Shown here: positions 1 through 8,781 of the stretch, piece after piece | Layout of the letters: every line of letters starts with the position of its first letter | How positions within the stretch are numbered: the stretch's first letter is position 1 | Origin: Kitasatospora viridis | GTDB lineage: Bacteria; Actinomycetota; Actinomycetes; Streptomycetales; Streptomycetaceae | Direction of reading: 5' to 3' | Length of the DNA: 64,000 nt | Assembly (NCBI RefSeq): GCF_007829815.1 | Contig: NZ_VIWT01000009.1 | Coordinates: 124,001 to 188,000, forward strand | Notes under the pieces: generated by a model | The model's database searches: none | What the model was told of the DNA's origin: nothing | Seen by the model: the letters and a program-made list of their open reading frames with translations, nothing else | Position numbers and translations under genes: made by a program

Positions 1-993
1 AAGCCGGCCCGCCGCAAGCGTCGCCTGGCCGCAGCGCTGGTGGCCGCCGCCACCGCCGCCACCCTGTTCACCGCCTCCGGCGGGCCGGCCTCGGCCAGCT
101 CGGCGGCGCCCGGCTCGATCGCCGGCTTCAAGGACGGCTACGCGGTCAACGACGGCCTGCGGATCCACTACGCGGTGGCCGGCCACGGGCCCGCTCTGGT
201 CCTGCTGCACGGCTGGCCGGAGACCCTGCAGGCCTGGGACACCGTCGCCCCGGCCTTCACCGGCGACCACACCGTGATCGCCGTGGACCTGCGCGGGCTC
301 GGCCTCTCCCAGGCCGCCGACAGCGACGCCTACGGCAGCTACTCCGCGCTCACCCTGGCCTCCGACGTGCACGCCGTGGTCGGCAAGCTCGGGTTCGGCG
401 ACGCCAAGATCGACGTGGCCGGCCACGACTGGGGCGGCGCCGTCGCGCTGGCCTACGCGGCCCGCTACCGGGAGACGGTCGCCCACCTGGCCGTCATGGA
501 GGCCCCGCCGACCACCGACTACCTGGACCTGGTCGCCGCCCTCCCGGACAAGCTGTGGTGGGACTCCTTCATCAACGGCCAGCAGGACGGCGTGGCCGAG
601 CAGCTGGTGGCCGGCCGGGAGAAGACCTTCTACGGGTCGATCTACACCCGCGACGCCGCCGGCGGTGGCGGCGAGCCCGCCCCCGCCCAGCAGAAGAAGT
701 ACATCGCGGCCTACAGCCGCCCCGGCAGCACGCACGCCGGGTTCGAGTACTTCCGCCAGCAGGACACCGGCGAGCGGGAGGTGGACGCGCTGCTCGCCCA
801 GGGCGGCCGGCTGACCATGCCGGTGCTCGGCCTCGGCGGCCAGTACAGCATGGGTGCCGGGATCGGCACCGACCTGAAGAAGCGGATCGCCGACGACGTC
901 ACCACCGTCGACCTGGCCGGCGCCAACCACTGGGTGCTGGAGGAGCAGCCGGCCCAGGTGACCGCCGCGCTGAAGGCGCTGTTCGCCCGCTGA
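1..993 (+). CDS. Secreted epoxide hydrolase/dehalogenase-like alpha/beta hydrolase (5' end outside window)
   Basis: The reading frame is open from the first base and begins with a basic stretch (KPARRKRR) and a hydrophobic Ala-rich segment ending in an A-x-A-like site, so it is a signal peptide and the true start lies left of the window. The mature part is an alpha/beta hydrolase. HGWPE near nt 208-222 is the oxyanion-hole motif of epoxide hydrolases. The nucleophile elbow is G-H-D-W-G-G with Asp at nt 427-429, which is typical of epoxide hydrolases and haloalkane or fluoroacetate dehalogenases and not of serine esterases. The C-terminal GANHW (His at nt 928-930) supplies the catalytic histidine. 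The substrate cannot be told from sequence. It converges on the next gene with a shared hairpin between them. Confidence 0.8.
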   Translation, partial: KPARRKRRLAAALVAAATAATLFTASGGPASASSAAPGSIAGFKDGYAVNDGLRIHYAVAGHGPALVLLHGWPETLQAWDTVAPAFTGDHTVIAVDLRGLGLSQAADSDAYGSYSALTLASDVHAVVGKLGFGDAKIDVAGHDWGGAVALAYAARYRETVAHLAVMEAPPTTDYLDLVAALPDKLWWDSFINGQQDGVAEQLVAGREKTFYGSIYTRDAAGGGGEPAPAQQKKYIAAYSRPGSTHAGFEYFRQQDTGEREVDALLAQGGRLTMPVLGLGGQYSMGAGIGTDLKKRIADDVTTVDLAGANHWVLEEQPAQVTAALKALFAR

Positions 994-1020
994 GCCGCGG
1001 CTGACGGCCCGTCGGGACGG

Positions 1021-1062
1021 CCCGTCGGGGGTGGGCGCCCCTGCACGCCCACCCCCGACGGG
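1021..1062. terminator. Bidirectional hairpin terminator
   Basis: A perfect 17-bp inverted repeat (left arm CCCGTCGGGGGTGGGCG) encloses an 8-nt loop. It fills the gap between two convergent genes and stops 3 nt before the stop codon of the minus-strand gene, so it can serve both. Confidence 0.85.
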
Positions 1063-1065
1063 AGC

Positions 1066-2169
1066 TCAGTTCGCCGCGTCGAACTCGGCCTGCAGGCGCG
1101 GCATGTAGTCGGCGAAGGCCGGGGCCCAGCAGCCGTAGTCGTGCCCGCCGTCGCAGGTCGGCGAGAGCGTGGAGCCGTTGCCGTAGTCGTCCAGCCGGCT
1201 CGGGATGCCGAGCTGGTCCAGCCGGTCCTTCACGGTGTGGCTGGCGATCGCGGTGAACGCGTCGATCGGCGCGGTGGTGCCGGTGTACAGGTCGATGCCG
1301 GTGTTCGCCAGCTTGGCCAGGTTGGCCGGACTGGCGGGGTTCAGCTCGGTCCACACGTGGTCCGCGCCGAACACCGGGTACGGCGAGCCGAAGACTGCGT
1401 CGCTGTCCACCACCGGCCCGTAGGTCGCGCACCCGCCGGCGTTCAGCCCGGAGGTGCTGGCGGCGCAGATCGCGTTCGGCAGGTTGAGCTCGGTGGCCAC
1501 CACCGTGCCGCGGATCGCCACCTGGTCCAGGTCGATGCCGCCGGAGAGCGAGGCGGTGTGCCCGAACAGGTCGGGGCGGGCCTCGGCGTAGTGCAGCGCG
1601 CCGTAGCCGCCCATCGACAGGCCGACCACCGCGCGGTGCGCCCGGTCGGTGAGGGTGCGCAGGTTGGCGTCGATGAACGGGACCACCTGGTCCAGGTGGA
1701 AGGTCTGCCAGTTCGCCGCGCCCAGCACGGTGTTCTGCATGACCCAGTCGGCGTACCAGCCCTTCAGGCCGCCGTCCGGCGCCACGGTGATCGCCGAGTC
1801 GGAGTGCAGCGCGGGCGCGGCGGCCGCGTCGTCCGCGGTGCCCGCCCCGCCGTGCAGGAAGTAGACGACCGGCCAGCGCTTGCCCGGCTCGGCGGCGTAG
1901 TCCTTGGGCAGGAAGATCCGGATCTCGTGGGTGCCGGAGAGCTGCGGGGTGGTCACCGTGATGCTGAAGTCGGTGGCGGAGTGCACCACGGGGGAGCCGA
2001 CCTGGGTCAGCCCGAACCCGTTCGTCAGCGTCGGCGGGACGGCGGTGTCCGCGTGTGCGGCGGGGGCGGCCGTGAAGAGCGTGGTGGCCAGGGCGGCGGT
2101 GGCGAGCGCGGTCCGCAGGCGCGCGCGGCGGCCGGTGGTGGGTCGGCCGGTGGTGGGTCGGGCGGTCAT
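1066..2169 (-). CDS. Secreted alpha/beta-hydrolase esterase (antigen 85/esterase D-like)
   Basis: 367 aa. ATG at 2169 is preceded by AAGGA at good spacing. The N-terminus has twin basic patches followed by a hydrophobic segment ending A-H-A, a secretion signal. The fold is the esterase D / antigen 85 type: VVYFLHGG near residue 105 is the oxyanion strand and G-L-S-M-G-G-Y-G-A carries the nucleophile serine. A GGHDYGCW segment near the C-terminus should supply the histidine. Likely an extracellular ester hydrolase or acyltransferase; substrate unknown. The start is preceded by an in-frame tandem 15-nt duplication giving PTTGRPTTGR. It lies 43 nt downstream of another secreted hydrolase on the same strand, so the two may be cotranscribed. 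Confidence 0.8.
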   Translation of the reverse strand: MTARPTTGRPTTGRRARLRTALATAALATTLFTAAPAAHADTAVPPTLTNGFGLTQVGSPVVHSATDFSITVTTPQLSGTHEIRIFLPKDYAAEPGKRWPVVYFLHGGAGTADDAAAAPALHSDSAITVAPDGGLKGWYADWVMQNTVLGAANWQTFHLDQVVPFIDANLRTLTDRAHRAVVGLSMGGYGALHYAEARPDLFGHTASLSGGIDLDQVAIRGTVVATELNLPNAICAASTSGLNAGGCATYGPVVDSDAVFGSPYPVFGADHVWTELNPASPANLAKLANTGIDLYTGTTAPIDAFTAIASHTVKDRLDQLGIPSRLDDYGNGSTLSPTCDGGHDYGCWAPAFADYMPRLQAEFDAAN

Positions 2170-2212
2170 CGGTGGTCCTTGAGGGTGTCGGGAGCGTGGA
2201 CGTGACGCTGGG

Positions 2213-3349
2213 TCAGAGCGAGCAGAAGGCGTTGAACGCGGCGGTCCCGGTGTCCTGGATGCCCTTGGTGCCCGCGTCGAAGTGGTACTCGTCGTTCGCC
2301 TCCACCAGCTGCTGGCGGCCGTCGTCGGTGGCCGCCCAGAAGGAGAAGTAGCCGAGCACCGCGCCGTTGTGGGTCCAGACCGTCTTGCCGCAGGACGTCT
2401 GCTCCTGGGCGATGCCGAGCCCGTAGCGCATGCCGGTGTTGGTGGTCGGCACGGTGGTCTTGAGCTCGGCCTCCTGGGCGGGCGGCAGCAGCGTGCCGTT
2501 GAGCAGCGCCCGGGTGAAGGCGGCCAGGTCGTCCAGGGTGGAGACCATCGCGCCGGCCGGGCCGAAGGCCTGCACGTTGGAGACGGTCACGTCGGCGCGG
2601 GTCAGGCCCAGCCACTGGTACTCGTAGCCGTGCAGGTAGTTGCCGTGCAGGGTCGGGTCGCTGGTCGGGAAGCTGGTGCCGGTCAGGCCGAGCCGGTCGA
2701 TGATCCGGTGCTGGATCTCGGTGGCCGGGTCGTTGCCGGTGACGGCCTTGATCACCATGCCGGCCAGCACGAAGTTGGTGTTGGCGTAGCTCCACTGCTG
2801 CCCCGGGGCGGCGCTCGGGGCGTGCTGGGCCAGCGCCAGGTCGACCAGGCTCTGCGGCGGCCAGGCGCGGTTCGGGTCGGTGCTGTAGGAGAGCGCGAAC
2901 TGGACGGCGTTGTCGTAGTCGGGCAGCCCGGAGGTGTGGTTGAGCAGCTCGCGCAGGGTGATCTTGCTGCCGTCGTAGCCGTTGGCGGCGACCGCGCCGG
3001 GCAGCCACTTGGCCACGGTGTCGTCGAGCGAGAGCCGGCCCTCCGCCTCCAGCTGGAGCAGCACGGTGGCGGTGAACGCCTTGGTGTTGCTGCCGATCCG
3101 GAACTGCGCCTTCGGGTCGGCGGGCACCCCGGTGGCGGTGTCCCCGGTGCCGGCCTGTGCGTAGCGGACGGTGTCGCCGTCGCGGAGCAGGCCGATCACG
3201 CCGGGGTAGCCGTCCTTGACGCCCTGCTGGGCGCCGGCCTGCAGCAGGCCGATGGCGGTCGGCATGTCGGCCTGGGCCGGGGCGGTGCCGGCCAGAGTGG
3301 CGAGGGTCAGTGCGGCGGCGGCGGTGGCGATCAGTCGTACGGGCTTCAA
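2213..3349 (-). CDS. Secreted serine-type D-Ala-D-Ala carboxypeptidase / class C beta-lactamase family protein
   Basis: 378 aa. The start is TTG at 3349, chosen because GAGGAG lies 8 nt upstream and the signal peptide (MKPVRLIATAAAALTLA...AQA) begins there. The three family motifs are present: S-x-x-K as SNTK in IGSNTKAF, Y-x-N as YANTN, and an HNG triad-like motif in WTHNGAVLGY. This matches Streptomyces R61-type DD-peptidases and related esterases acting on extracytoplasmic substrates. The product is predicted to be exported. Its role (cell wall trimming, esterase or other) is not decided by sequence. It probably shares a transcript with the esterase downstream. Confidence 0.85.
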   Translation of the reverse strand: MKPVRLIATAAAALTLATLAGTAPAQADMPTAIGLLQAGAQQGVKDGYPGVIGLLRDGDTVRYAQAGTGDTATGVPADPKAQFRIGSNTKAFTATVLLQLEAEGRLSLDDTVAKWLPGAVAANGYDGSKITLRELLNHTSGLPDYDNAVQFALSYSTDPNRAWPPQSLVDLALAQHAPSAAPGQQWSYANTNFVLAGMVIKAVTGNDPATEIQHRIIDRLGLTGTSFPTSDPTLHGNYLHGYEYQWLGLTRADVTVSNVQAFGPAGAMVSTLDDLAAFTRALLNGTLLPPAQEAELKTTVPTTNTGMRYGLGIAQEQTSCGKTVWTHNGAVLGYFSFWAATDDGRQQLVEANDEYHFDAGTKGIQDTGTAAFNAFCSL

Positions 3350-3501
3350 GGGGCTCGCTCCTCGGGTGGGGTGGACGGCTCCCAGCCTCGGCTACCGCCC
3401 GGCCGGGGCCCAGGCCACGGCGGCGGCCATTTGTGACCGGTCGGCGGACGGTGCCGCTGACCTGCCGTCATGTACCTGCCGACTGGCCAATGGATGCTGA
3501 A

Positions 3502-3516
3502 CTGACCGCCCGTCAG
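3502..3516. repeat. Exact CTGAC-N5-GTCAG dyad (copy 1)
   Basis: Interrupted palindrome with centre CGCCC at the stop codon of the NACHT gene. A one-mismatch copy lies only 45 nt to the left (3457-3471). Member of the window-wide repeat family discussed in the findings. Confidence 0.75.
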
Positions 3517-5903
3517 GCCGCCCGGTCGAGGCGCCCGGCCAGGTGGTGCTGGAGCCGGGCGTGCCGGAACTGGTAGACCGCGCCGGTGCGGCGCAGCACC
3601 CCGCGCCGGTAGGCGTCGTCCAGGAAGGCGACGGTGTCCCAGGGCAGGTTGCCGGTCAGCGGCAGCCAGATCCGCGACAGCAGCACCCACTGGCCCCAGG
3701 CGGTGAAGGCGAAGGCGTAGGAGGCGGCGCCGCCCAGCCCGGCCACCGCCCCGATGAACAGCCCGTCCCACAACCCCCAGCTCAGCTGGCCCAGGGTGCC
3801 CTGGAGCAGTTCCACGGCCACCCGCCCCGTCCCCGCGATGGTCAGCGCCAGCAGCGGCGCCAGCACCAGCACCTGCCGGCCCACCGTCGCCCGGTTCGAG
3901 GCGAGCAGGCTGGTGGGCGTTGCCGCGCAACTGACGTCCACCGGGGCCTCCAGCGCCGCCGCCGCGCCTAGCACCAGGGCGCCGGCCAGGCCGAAGACCA
4001 GCCCGAAGACCAGCATGTTGACCTTCGTGCCCTCCAACAGCGCGGGCCGGTCCAGCGGCACCCCGAAGTAGATCGCCCGCTCCAGGCTGAGCGCGCACGC
4101 GTAGCCGACGCCCACCACCACCCCGCCGAGCAGCCCGTCCGCGCACCGCAGCGCCACCGTGCGGACCAGGCGCACCGGGCGGTCCACGCTGCCTCTGCCC
4201 CGGGGCAGCCGCAGCCGCACCCGGCTCGGCTCGAACACGGCGCCGCCCCGGTAGGCGATGGTCACCGCGTACACGCTGCCGAAGGCCAGCCCCGCCACCG
4301 GCCCCACCATGGTGCCCAGCAGCACCGCGTCGGCGATCCCGCCCCCGACCACCAGCGGGCTGAGCAGCCAGGAGGAGAAGGTGACGCAGAAGGTGGTGGC
4401 CAGCACCACGGCCAGCACCCGGCTGGAGTAGCGCAGCGACTCGCCCAGCTGCCACCAGGCCAGGTCCTGCCGGTCCCGGTCGAACCGCACCAGGTGGTGC
4501 GCCAGGTAGCCGAGCCAGCGCTGGGCGCGCTCCGTGTCCCAGCGGCCCCGGCCGGCGCCGCCCCGGTCGGGGCCCGGTGCCCGGCGGCGGTAGACGGCCG
4601 GCACGAAGCCCGCCAGCAGGTGTTCCTCCAGCGCGCGCTCGCTCGGGAACCGCGCGGTGTCCAGCAGTTCGGCCGGGTCGCGGTCCGGCTCGTCGCTGTA
4701 GACGGTGCGGGCCAGGATCACCATCAGCGGGGTGGTCAGCACCTCGGCCAGCCGCCGCGCGGCCACCGTCCGCCCCTCGCGCAGCTCCGCCAGCACGGTC
4801 CGCCAGTTCGCGCCGCCGGTGCGGGCGGTGCGCGGCAGGTAGCCGGCCAGGTCGTCCACCGTCAGGTCGGCCAGTTCGATCCCGCCGGCCCAGACCAGCG
4901 GCGCGTTGGCCGCCTTGACCGCCTCCGCGAACTCCTCCCGGCGGCTGGTCAGCACCAGTGGCAGCGAGGTCTCGTTGAGCGCCCGCAGCGCCTCCTCGCG
5001 CAGGCCGGCGGCGATCTCGTCGAAGCCGTCCAGCACCGGGAGCACCAGGTCGGCGTCGAGCAGTGCGGCGGCCAGCGTGGCGCCGCCCGGGCTGCGCCGG
5101 CCCAGGTGCGGGTGGTCGCGCAGCAGCCGCTCGGCCAGCCAGTCGCGCAGCTCCAGGGCGGTCGGGTCCCAGGAGCCGAGGCTGAACACCACCGGCACCC
5201 GGTCGGCGGGTGCGGGGGAGTCGAGCAGGTCGAGGACGAAGCGGATGGTCAGGACGGATTTGCCGGAGCCCGCCCGGCCGAGCACCAGCAGGCGCCCGGA
5301 GGAGATCCGCCGGTAGACCTCGGCCACCCGGTGCAGGTCGCCGCTCAGGTCCAGCTCGGGCAGCTCGGACGGGTCGGACAGCTCGGGCGTCCCGGTGGCC
5401 GGGCCGAGCCGGCGCACGTTGTCCGGACGGTCCGTCAGCTCCGCCGGGGCCGGGCGCCAGCGCACCAGCAGCGGGAACGGGTCGTGCACCCGGCGCTGCT
5501 CCTCCTCGCGCCGCCAGCGCCGCCGGATCTCCCGGGCCAGCTCCTCGGCGGCCTCGGCCAGCGCACGGGGGACGGGCGGACGGGTCGTCAAACGGTCCGC
5601 CGAGCGTGCCGGGTCCACTGGATCGGCCGGGTCCGCGAGGTCCGCCGGGTCCGGCGCGCCTTCGTCGTCGGTCGCCGGCCGCTCGCCCGCGAGCGCGTCC
5701 GCCAGCCGTCTGCGCTGCTCGGCGGTCAGCTCCAGCGCGTCGGCCAGTTCCTGCACCGTGGTCAGCCGGTGGCCCGCGGAGCCGCCGCTCTCCAGCCGGC
5801 GGATGGTGCGCACGCTGAGCCCCGAGCGCTGTGCCAGCTGCTCCTGGGTCAGGCCCGCCCGCCCGCGGAGCTCCCGCAACAGGATGCCGAGCCGATCACC
5901 CAC
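3513..5903 (-). CDS. XRE-type HTH / NACHT NTPase / multi-pass membrane protein
   Basis: 796 aa, GTG start. Residues 1-65 form an XRE helix-turn-helix (LTQEQLAQRSGLSVRTIRRLESG). A low-complexity D/P/A linker with tandem DPA-like units follows (about 75-105). A NACHT-type STAND NTPase occupies about 195-480, with Walker A GRAGSGKS at 209-216, Walker B LPVLDGFDE at about 288-296 and an LVLTSR sensor segment. The C-terminal third has several hydrophobic segments (for example SSRVLAVVLATTFCVTF and a Gly-rich helix pair) and is predicted to be membrane-embedded. The domains suggest a nucleotide-switched regulator or sensor anchored in the membrane. Bacterial NACHT proteins include anti-phage NLR-like proteins, but this HTH fusion may instead be a transcriptional regulator. 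No effector domain is obvious. Confidence 0.75.
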   Translation of the reverse strand: MGDRLGILLRELRGRAGLTQEQLAQRSGLSVRTIRRLESGGSAGHRLTTVQELADALELTAEQRRRLADALAGERPATDDEGAPDPADLADPADPVDPARSADRLTTRPPVPRALAEAAEELAREIRRRWRREEEQRRVHDPFPLLVRWRPAPAELTDRPDNVRRLGPATGTPELSDPSELPELDLSGDLHRVAEVYRRISSGRLLVLGRAGSGKSVLTIRFVLDLLDSPAPADRVPVVFSLGSWDPTALELRDWLAERLLRDHPHLGRRSPGGATLAAALLDADLVLPVLDGFDEIAAGLREEALRALNETSLPLVLTSRREEFAEAVKAANAPLVWAGGIELADLTVDDLAGYLPRTARTGGANWRTVLAELREGRTVAARRLAEVLTTPLMVILARTVYSDEPDRDPAELLDTARFPSERALEEHLLAGFVPAVYRRRAPGPDRGGAGRGRWDTERAQRWLGYLAHHLVRFDRDRQDLAWWQLGESLRYSSRVLAVVLATTFCVTFSSWLLSPLVVGGGIADAVLLGTMVGPVAGLAFGSVYAVTIAYRGGAVFEPSRVRLRLPRGRGSVDRPVRLVRTVALRCADGLLGGVVVGVGYACALSLERAIYFGVPLDRPALLEGTKVNMLVFGLVFGLAGALVLGAAAALEAPVDVSCAATPTSLLASNRATVGRQVLVLAPLLALTIAGTGRVAVELLQGTLGQLSWGLWDGLFIGAVAGLGGAASYAFAFTAWGQWVLLSRIWLPLTGNLPWDTVAFLDDAYRRGVLRRTGAVYQFRHARLQHHLAGRLDRAA

Positions 5904-6046
5904 CAGGCGTCTCCCCTCCTCGACGACAGCCTCGCAGGAGCCTATGCGACGGCCGGTCAGATATGGCCGGTGCCCTGGCCTGTTCAGCGGGCGGGCGGGG
6001 CAGCACCATCGGCGGGGCGAGGAACGGGTGAAGGGAGCGGGTTCGG

Positions 6047-6604
6047 ATGGTGGACGGCAGACCGGGGACGGCCGCGCGGCAGGAGGTCCCGGAGGAGGTC
6101 GCCGCCCTGGCCCGGGCGCACCGGCTCGGGAAGCTCACCGACGTGCGGCGCGGGGTGTCGCCGCACCGGGTGGTCACGGTGGGCTGGGGGAGCGCCGCGC
6201 TGGCGCTGCTGCTGACCCTGACGTTCGCCCAGGAGACGACCAAGGCGGCCGCGCCCAGCGCGCTGCACGCGCTGCTGCAGGCGCTGACGATCGCGTTCCT
6301 CTTCGTCTTCGCCGCCGGCACGGCCTACGGCATCCGCGCCCTGCTGGCCGGTCCCCGGGCGCTCTACCTCTACGCGGGCGGCCTGGTGCACACCGACCGC
6401 CGCGGGGCCCGGGCCGTGCCCTGGCCGACGGTCACCCGGCTGCGGCCCATCCACCAGCGCGGCCCCCGGGGCACGCCCGGCCGCCTGCTCGGCTACCGGC
6501 TGGTCACCCGGGACGGCACCTCGTTCACGGTGCCGCTGATCCCGGCGGGCGGCCGGGACGAGTTCACCGAACGGATCGTCAGTTCGGTGGGCCGGCATGG
6601 CTGA
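6047..6604 (+). CDS. Small membrane protein with PH-like C-terminal domain, unknown function
   Basis: 185 aa, ATG with AAGGGAG upstream. A short helical N-terminus (LARAHRLGKLTDVRRG) precedes two transmembrane helices (about residues 46-66 and 80-100), followed by a soluble domain with PH-like beta segments (ALYLYAGGLVH, VPWPTVTRLRPI, YRLVTRDGTSFTVPL). The layout, short N-terminal segment plus two helices plus beta domain, is the same as in the protein at 8782-9618, so the two are probably distant paralogues of one uncharacterised actinobacterial family. I believe these are annotated DUF6585, but that is from memory. The stop codon lies inside a terminator hairpin. Confidence 0.65.
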   Translation: MVDGRPGTAARQEVPEEVAALARAHRLGKLTDVRRGVSPHRVVTVGWGSAALALLLTLTFAQETTKAAAPSALHALLQALTIAFLFVFAAGTAYGIRALLAGPRALYLYAGGLVHTDRRGARAVPWPTVTRLRPIHQRGPRGTPGRLLGYRLVTRDGTSFTVPLIPAGGRDEFTERIVSSVGRHG

Positions 6605-6630
6605 TCCGGGAGCGGACCAGCCATGCCGGC
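6591..6630. terminator. Hairpin terminator overlapping a stop codon
   Basis: Perfect 13-bp inverted repeat GCCGGCATGGCTG / CAGCCATGCCGGC with a 14-nt loop. The left arm contains the stop codon of the plus-strand gene. The hairpin sits between that gene and the convergent GAPDH gene. Confidence 0.8.
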
Positions 6631-6647
6631 ACCTGCGGGGCGGCGGC

Positions 6648-7646
6648 TCAGGCGCCGGCCAGCAGGTCCAGGGTGTCCACCACGCGGTTGGAGAAGCCCC
6701 ACTCGTTGTCGTACCAGGCGACCACCTTGATGTGGCGGCCCTCGACCCGGGTCAGCTCCGAGTCGAAGATGGAGGAGTGCGGGTTGCCGACGATGTCGGC
6801 GGAGACCAGCGCGTCCTCCGAGTACTCCAGCACGCCGGCCAGCCGGCCGGCCGCCGCCTCGCGGTAGGCGGCGAGCACCTCGTCGCGGGTGACGTCGCGG
6901 GAGACCGTGGTGTTCAGCTCGACGATCGAGCCGACCGGCACGGGCACCCGGATCGAGTCGCCGGACAGCTTGCCGGCCAGGTTCGGCAGCACCAGGCCGA
7001 TCGCCTTCGCGGCGCCGGTGCTGGTCGGCACGATGTTCACGCCGGCCGCCCGGGCCCGGCGCGGGTCGCGGTGCGGCCCGTCCTGGAGGTTCTGCTCCTG
7101 GGTGTAGGCGTGCACGGTGGTCATGAAGCCGTGCTCGATGCCGGCCAGCTCGTCCAGCACCGAGGCCAGCGGCGCGAGCGCGTTGGTGGTGCAGGAGGCG
7201 TTGGAGACGATGGTGTGCAGCTCGGCGTCGTACGAGTCGGTGTTGACGCCGTAGGCCAGGGTGATGTCCGCGCCGTCGGCGGGCGCCGAGACCAGCACCT
7301 TCTTGGCGCCGGCGGTCAGGTGCGCGCGGGCCGCGGTGGCGGAGGTGAAGCGGCCGGTCGACTCCAGCACGATGTCCACGCCGAGCTCGGCCCAGGGCAG
7401 CTGCGCGGGGTCGCGCTCGGCCGTCACCTTGATCCGGCGGCCGTCCACCACGAGCTCGTCGCCCTCGACGGTCACCGGGCGGCCGAGGCGGCCGGCCGTG
7501 GTGTCGTAGGCGAGCAGGCGGGCGAGCGCGGTGGGCTCGGTGAGGTCGTTGACGGCGACCACCTCAAGCTTGCTGTCGCGCTCCAGCAGGGCGCGCAGGA
7601 CGTTGCGGCCGATCCGTCCGAAGCCGTTGATGGCGATGCGGGTCAT
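6648..7646 (-). CDS. gap: Type I glyceraldehyde-3-phosphate dehydrogenase
   Basis: 332 aa. It catalyses NAD(P)-dependent oxidative phosphorylation of glyceraldehyde 3-phosphate in central carbon metabolism. MTRIAINGFGRIGRN is the canonical N-terminus with the Rossmann GxGxxG. The catalytic cysteine lies in SNASCTTN, and WYDNEWGFSNRV is the family C-terminal signature. The start at 7646 is preferred over an upstream in-frame codon at 7691 because AAGGAG precedes it at proper spacing and nothing conserved lies before MTRIAING. The gene follows a GlxA-type regulator on the same strand, 114 nt apart, and may be a second, regulated gap copy and not the glycolytic operon copy. Confidence 0.95.
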   Translation of the reverse strand: MTRIAINGFGRIGRNVLRALLERDSKLEVVAVNDLTEPTALARLLAYDTTAGRLGRPVTVEGDELVVDGRRIKVTAERDPAQLPWAELGVDIVLESTGRFTSATAARAHLTAGAKKVLVSAPADGADITLAYGVNTDSYDAELHTIVSNASCTTNALAPLASVLDELAGIEHGFMTTVHAYTQEQNLQDGPHRDPRRARAAGVNIVPTSTGAAKAIGLVLPNLAGKLSGDSIRVPVPVGSIVELNTTVSRDVTRDEVLAAYREAAAGRLAGVLEYSEDALVSADIVGNPHSSIFDSELTRVEGRHIKVVAWYDNEWGFSNRVVDTLDLLAGA

Positions 7647-7760
7647 CGGGTCTTGCTCCTTAACCGGGGTGTCCGGGTTGACGCCCTCCACTCTGGTGCG
7701 TCGGACAGCCCGGCGGCAGTGGCAACAATGCCAAGGTCCGCAAGGATCGTGCCAAATGGA

Positions 7761-8717
7761 TCATTCGCCCCGGGTGAAGGTGCGCCGGTACTCCACCGGG
7801 GAGGTCCCGAGGATCTGCTGGAAGTGTTGTCGCAGGTTGGAGCCGGTGCCGAGGCCGACCTCGGTGGCGATCTGCTCGACGCTGCGCTCCGAGCGCTCCA
7901 GCAGTTCCCGGGCCAGGTCGACCCGGGCCCGCATCACCCACTGCATCGGCGTGTACCCGGTGTCCTCGACGAACCGGCGGGAGAAGGTGCGCGGCGACAC
8001 GGCCGCGTGCCGGGCCAGCATCGGCACGGTCAGCGGCTCGTCCAACCGGTGCAGCGCCCACTCGCGGGTGGCGGCGAACCGCTCGCCCACCGACTCGGGC
8101 AGGCTGCGCGGCACGTACTGCGCCTGCCCGCCGCTGCGGTAGGGCGCGGCGACCAGCCGGCGGGCCGCGTGGTTGGAGGCGGCCACCCCGAGGTCGCGGC
8201 GCAGCACGTGCAGGCACAGGTCGATCCCGGAGGCGGCGCCGGCCGAGGTCAGCACGCTGCCCTCGTCGACGAACAGCACGTTCTCGTCCACCCGCACCCG
8301 CGGGTGCTTGGCGGCCAGCGCCCGGGTGTAGTGCCAGTGGGTGGTGGCCCGCAGCCCGTCCAGCAGGCCGGTGGCGGCCAGCGCGAAGGCACCGGTGGAG
8401 ATCGCGGCGACCCGGGCGCCGCGCGCGTGCGCGGCGACCAGCGCCTCCAGCACGGCCGGCGGCGGGTCCTCCCGGTCCGGGTGCCGGTAGCCGGGCACGA
8501 AGACCAGGTCGGCCCACTCGACGGCCTCCAGCCCGTCGGCCACGTGGTAGGACAGTCCGTCGCCGCCGGTCACCAGGCCCGCCCGGGCGCCGCACACCCG
8601 TACCTCGTAGGGCATGCTCGCGCGGTTGGTGAAGACCTGGGCGGGGATGCCGACGTCCAGGGGCTTGGCCCCGTCGAGGACGAGGACGGTGACGCGGCGC
8701 AGGCGGGTGATCGACAC
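7761..8717 (-). CDS. GlxA-family AraC-type transcriptional regulator with DJ-1/PfpI domain
   Basis: 318 aa, GTG start. The N-terminal 200 residues form a DJ-1/PfpI class I amidotransferase-like domain (VTVLVLDGAKPLDVGIPAQVF...). The segment usually holding a nucleophile-like cysteine reads ISTGAFALAATGLL, so Ser replaces Cys and the domain is a ligand sensor, not a hydrolase. The C-terminal 100 residues are an AraC double HTH (MLARHAAVSPRTFSRRFVEDTGYTPMQW and VEQIATEVGLGTGSNLRQHFQQILGTSPVEYRR). It lies directly upstream of gap on the same strand and is the obvious candidate for its control. The intervening segment holds spaced TTGGCA/TTGCC half-sites around 7715-7755 that could be an operator, though this is weak. 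Confidence 0.85.
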   Translation of the reverse strand: MSITRLRRVTVLVLDGAKPLDVGIPAQVFTNRASMPYEVRVCGARAGLVTGGDGLSYHVADGLEAVEWADLVFVPGYRHPDREDPPPAVLEALVAAHARGARVAAISTGAFALAATGLLDGLRATTHWHYTRALAAKHPRVRVDENVLFVDEGSVLTSAGAASGIDLCLHVLRRDLGVAASNHAARRLVAAPYRSGGQAQYVPRSLPESVGERFAATREWALHRLDEPLTVPMLARHAAVSPRTFSRRFVEDTGYTPMQWVMRARVDLARELLERSERSVEQIATEVGLGTGSNLRQHFQQILGTSPVEYRRTFTRGE

Positions 8718-8781
8718 AGCACCAGGGTAGGGAAACGCAACCGGGAACGGTCCGGCGGCGTGGTTCAGGAGCGGCAGGCAG

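Noticed and set aside
2213..3349. Calling the secreted DD-peptidase-like gene a SurE-type NRPS cyclase
   Set aside because: It has a clear signal peptide and lies 30 kb from the NRPS genes. The cytoplasmic homologue at 31702-33033 is the better candidate.
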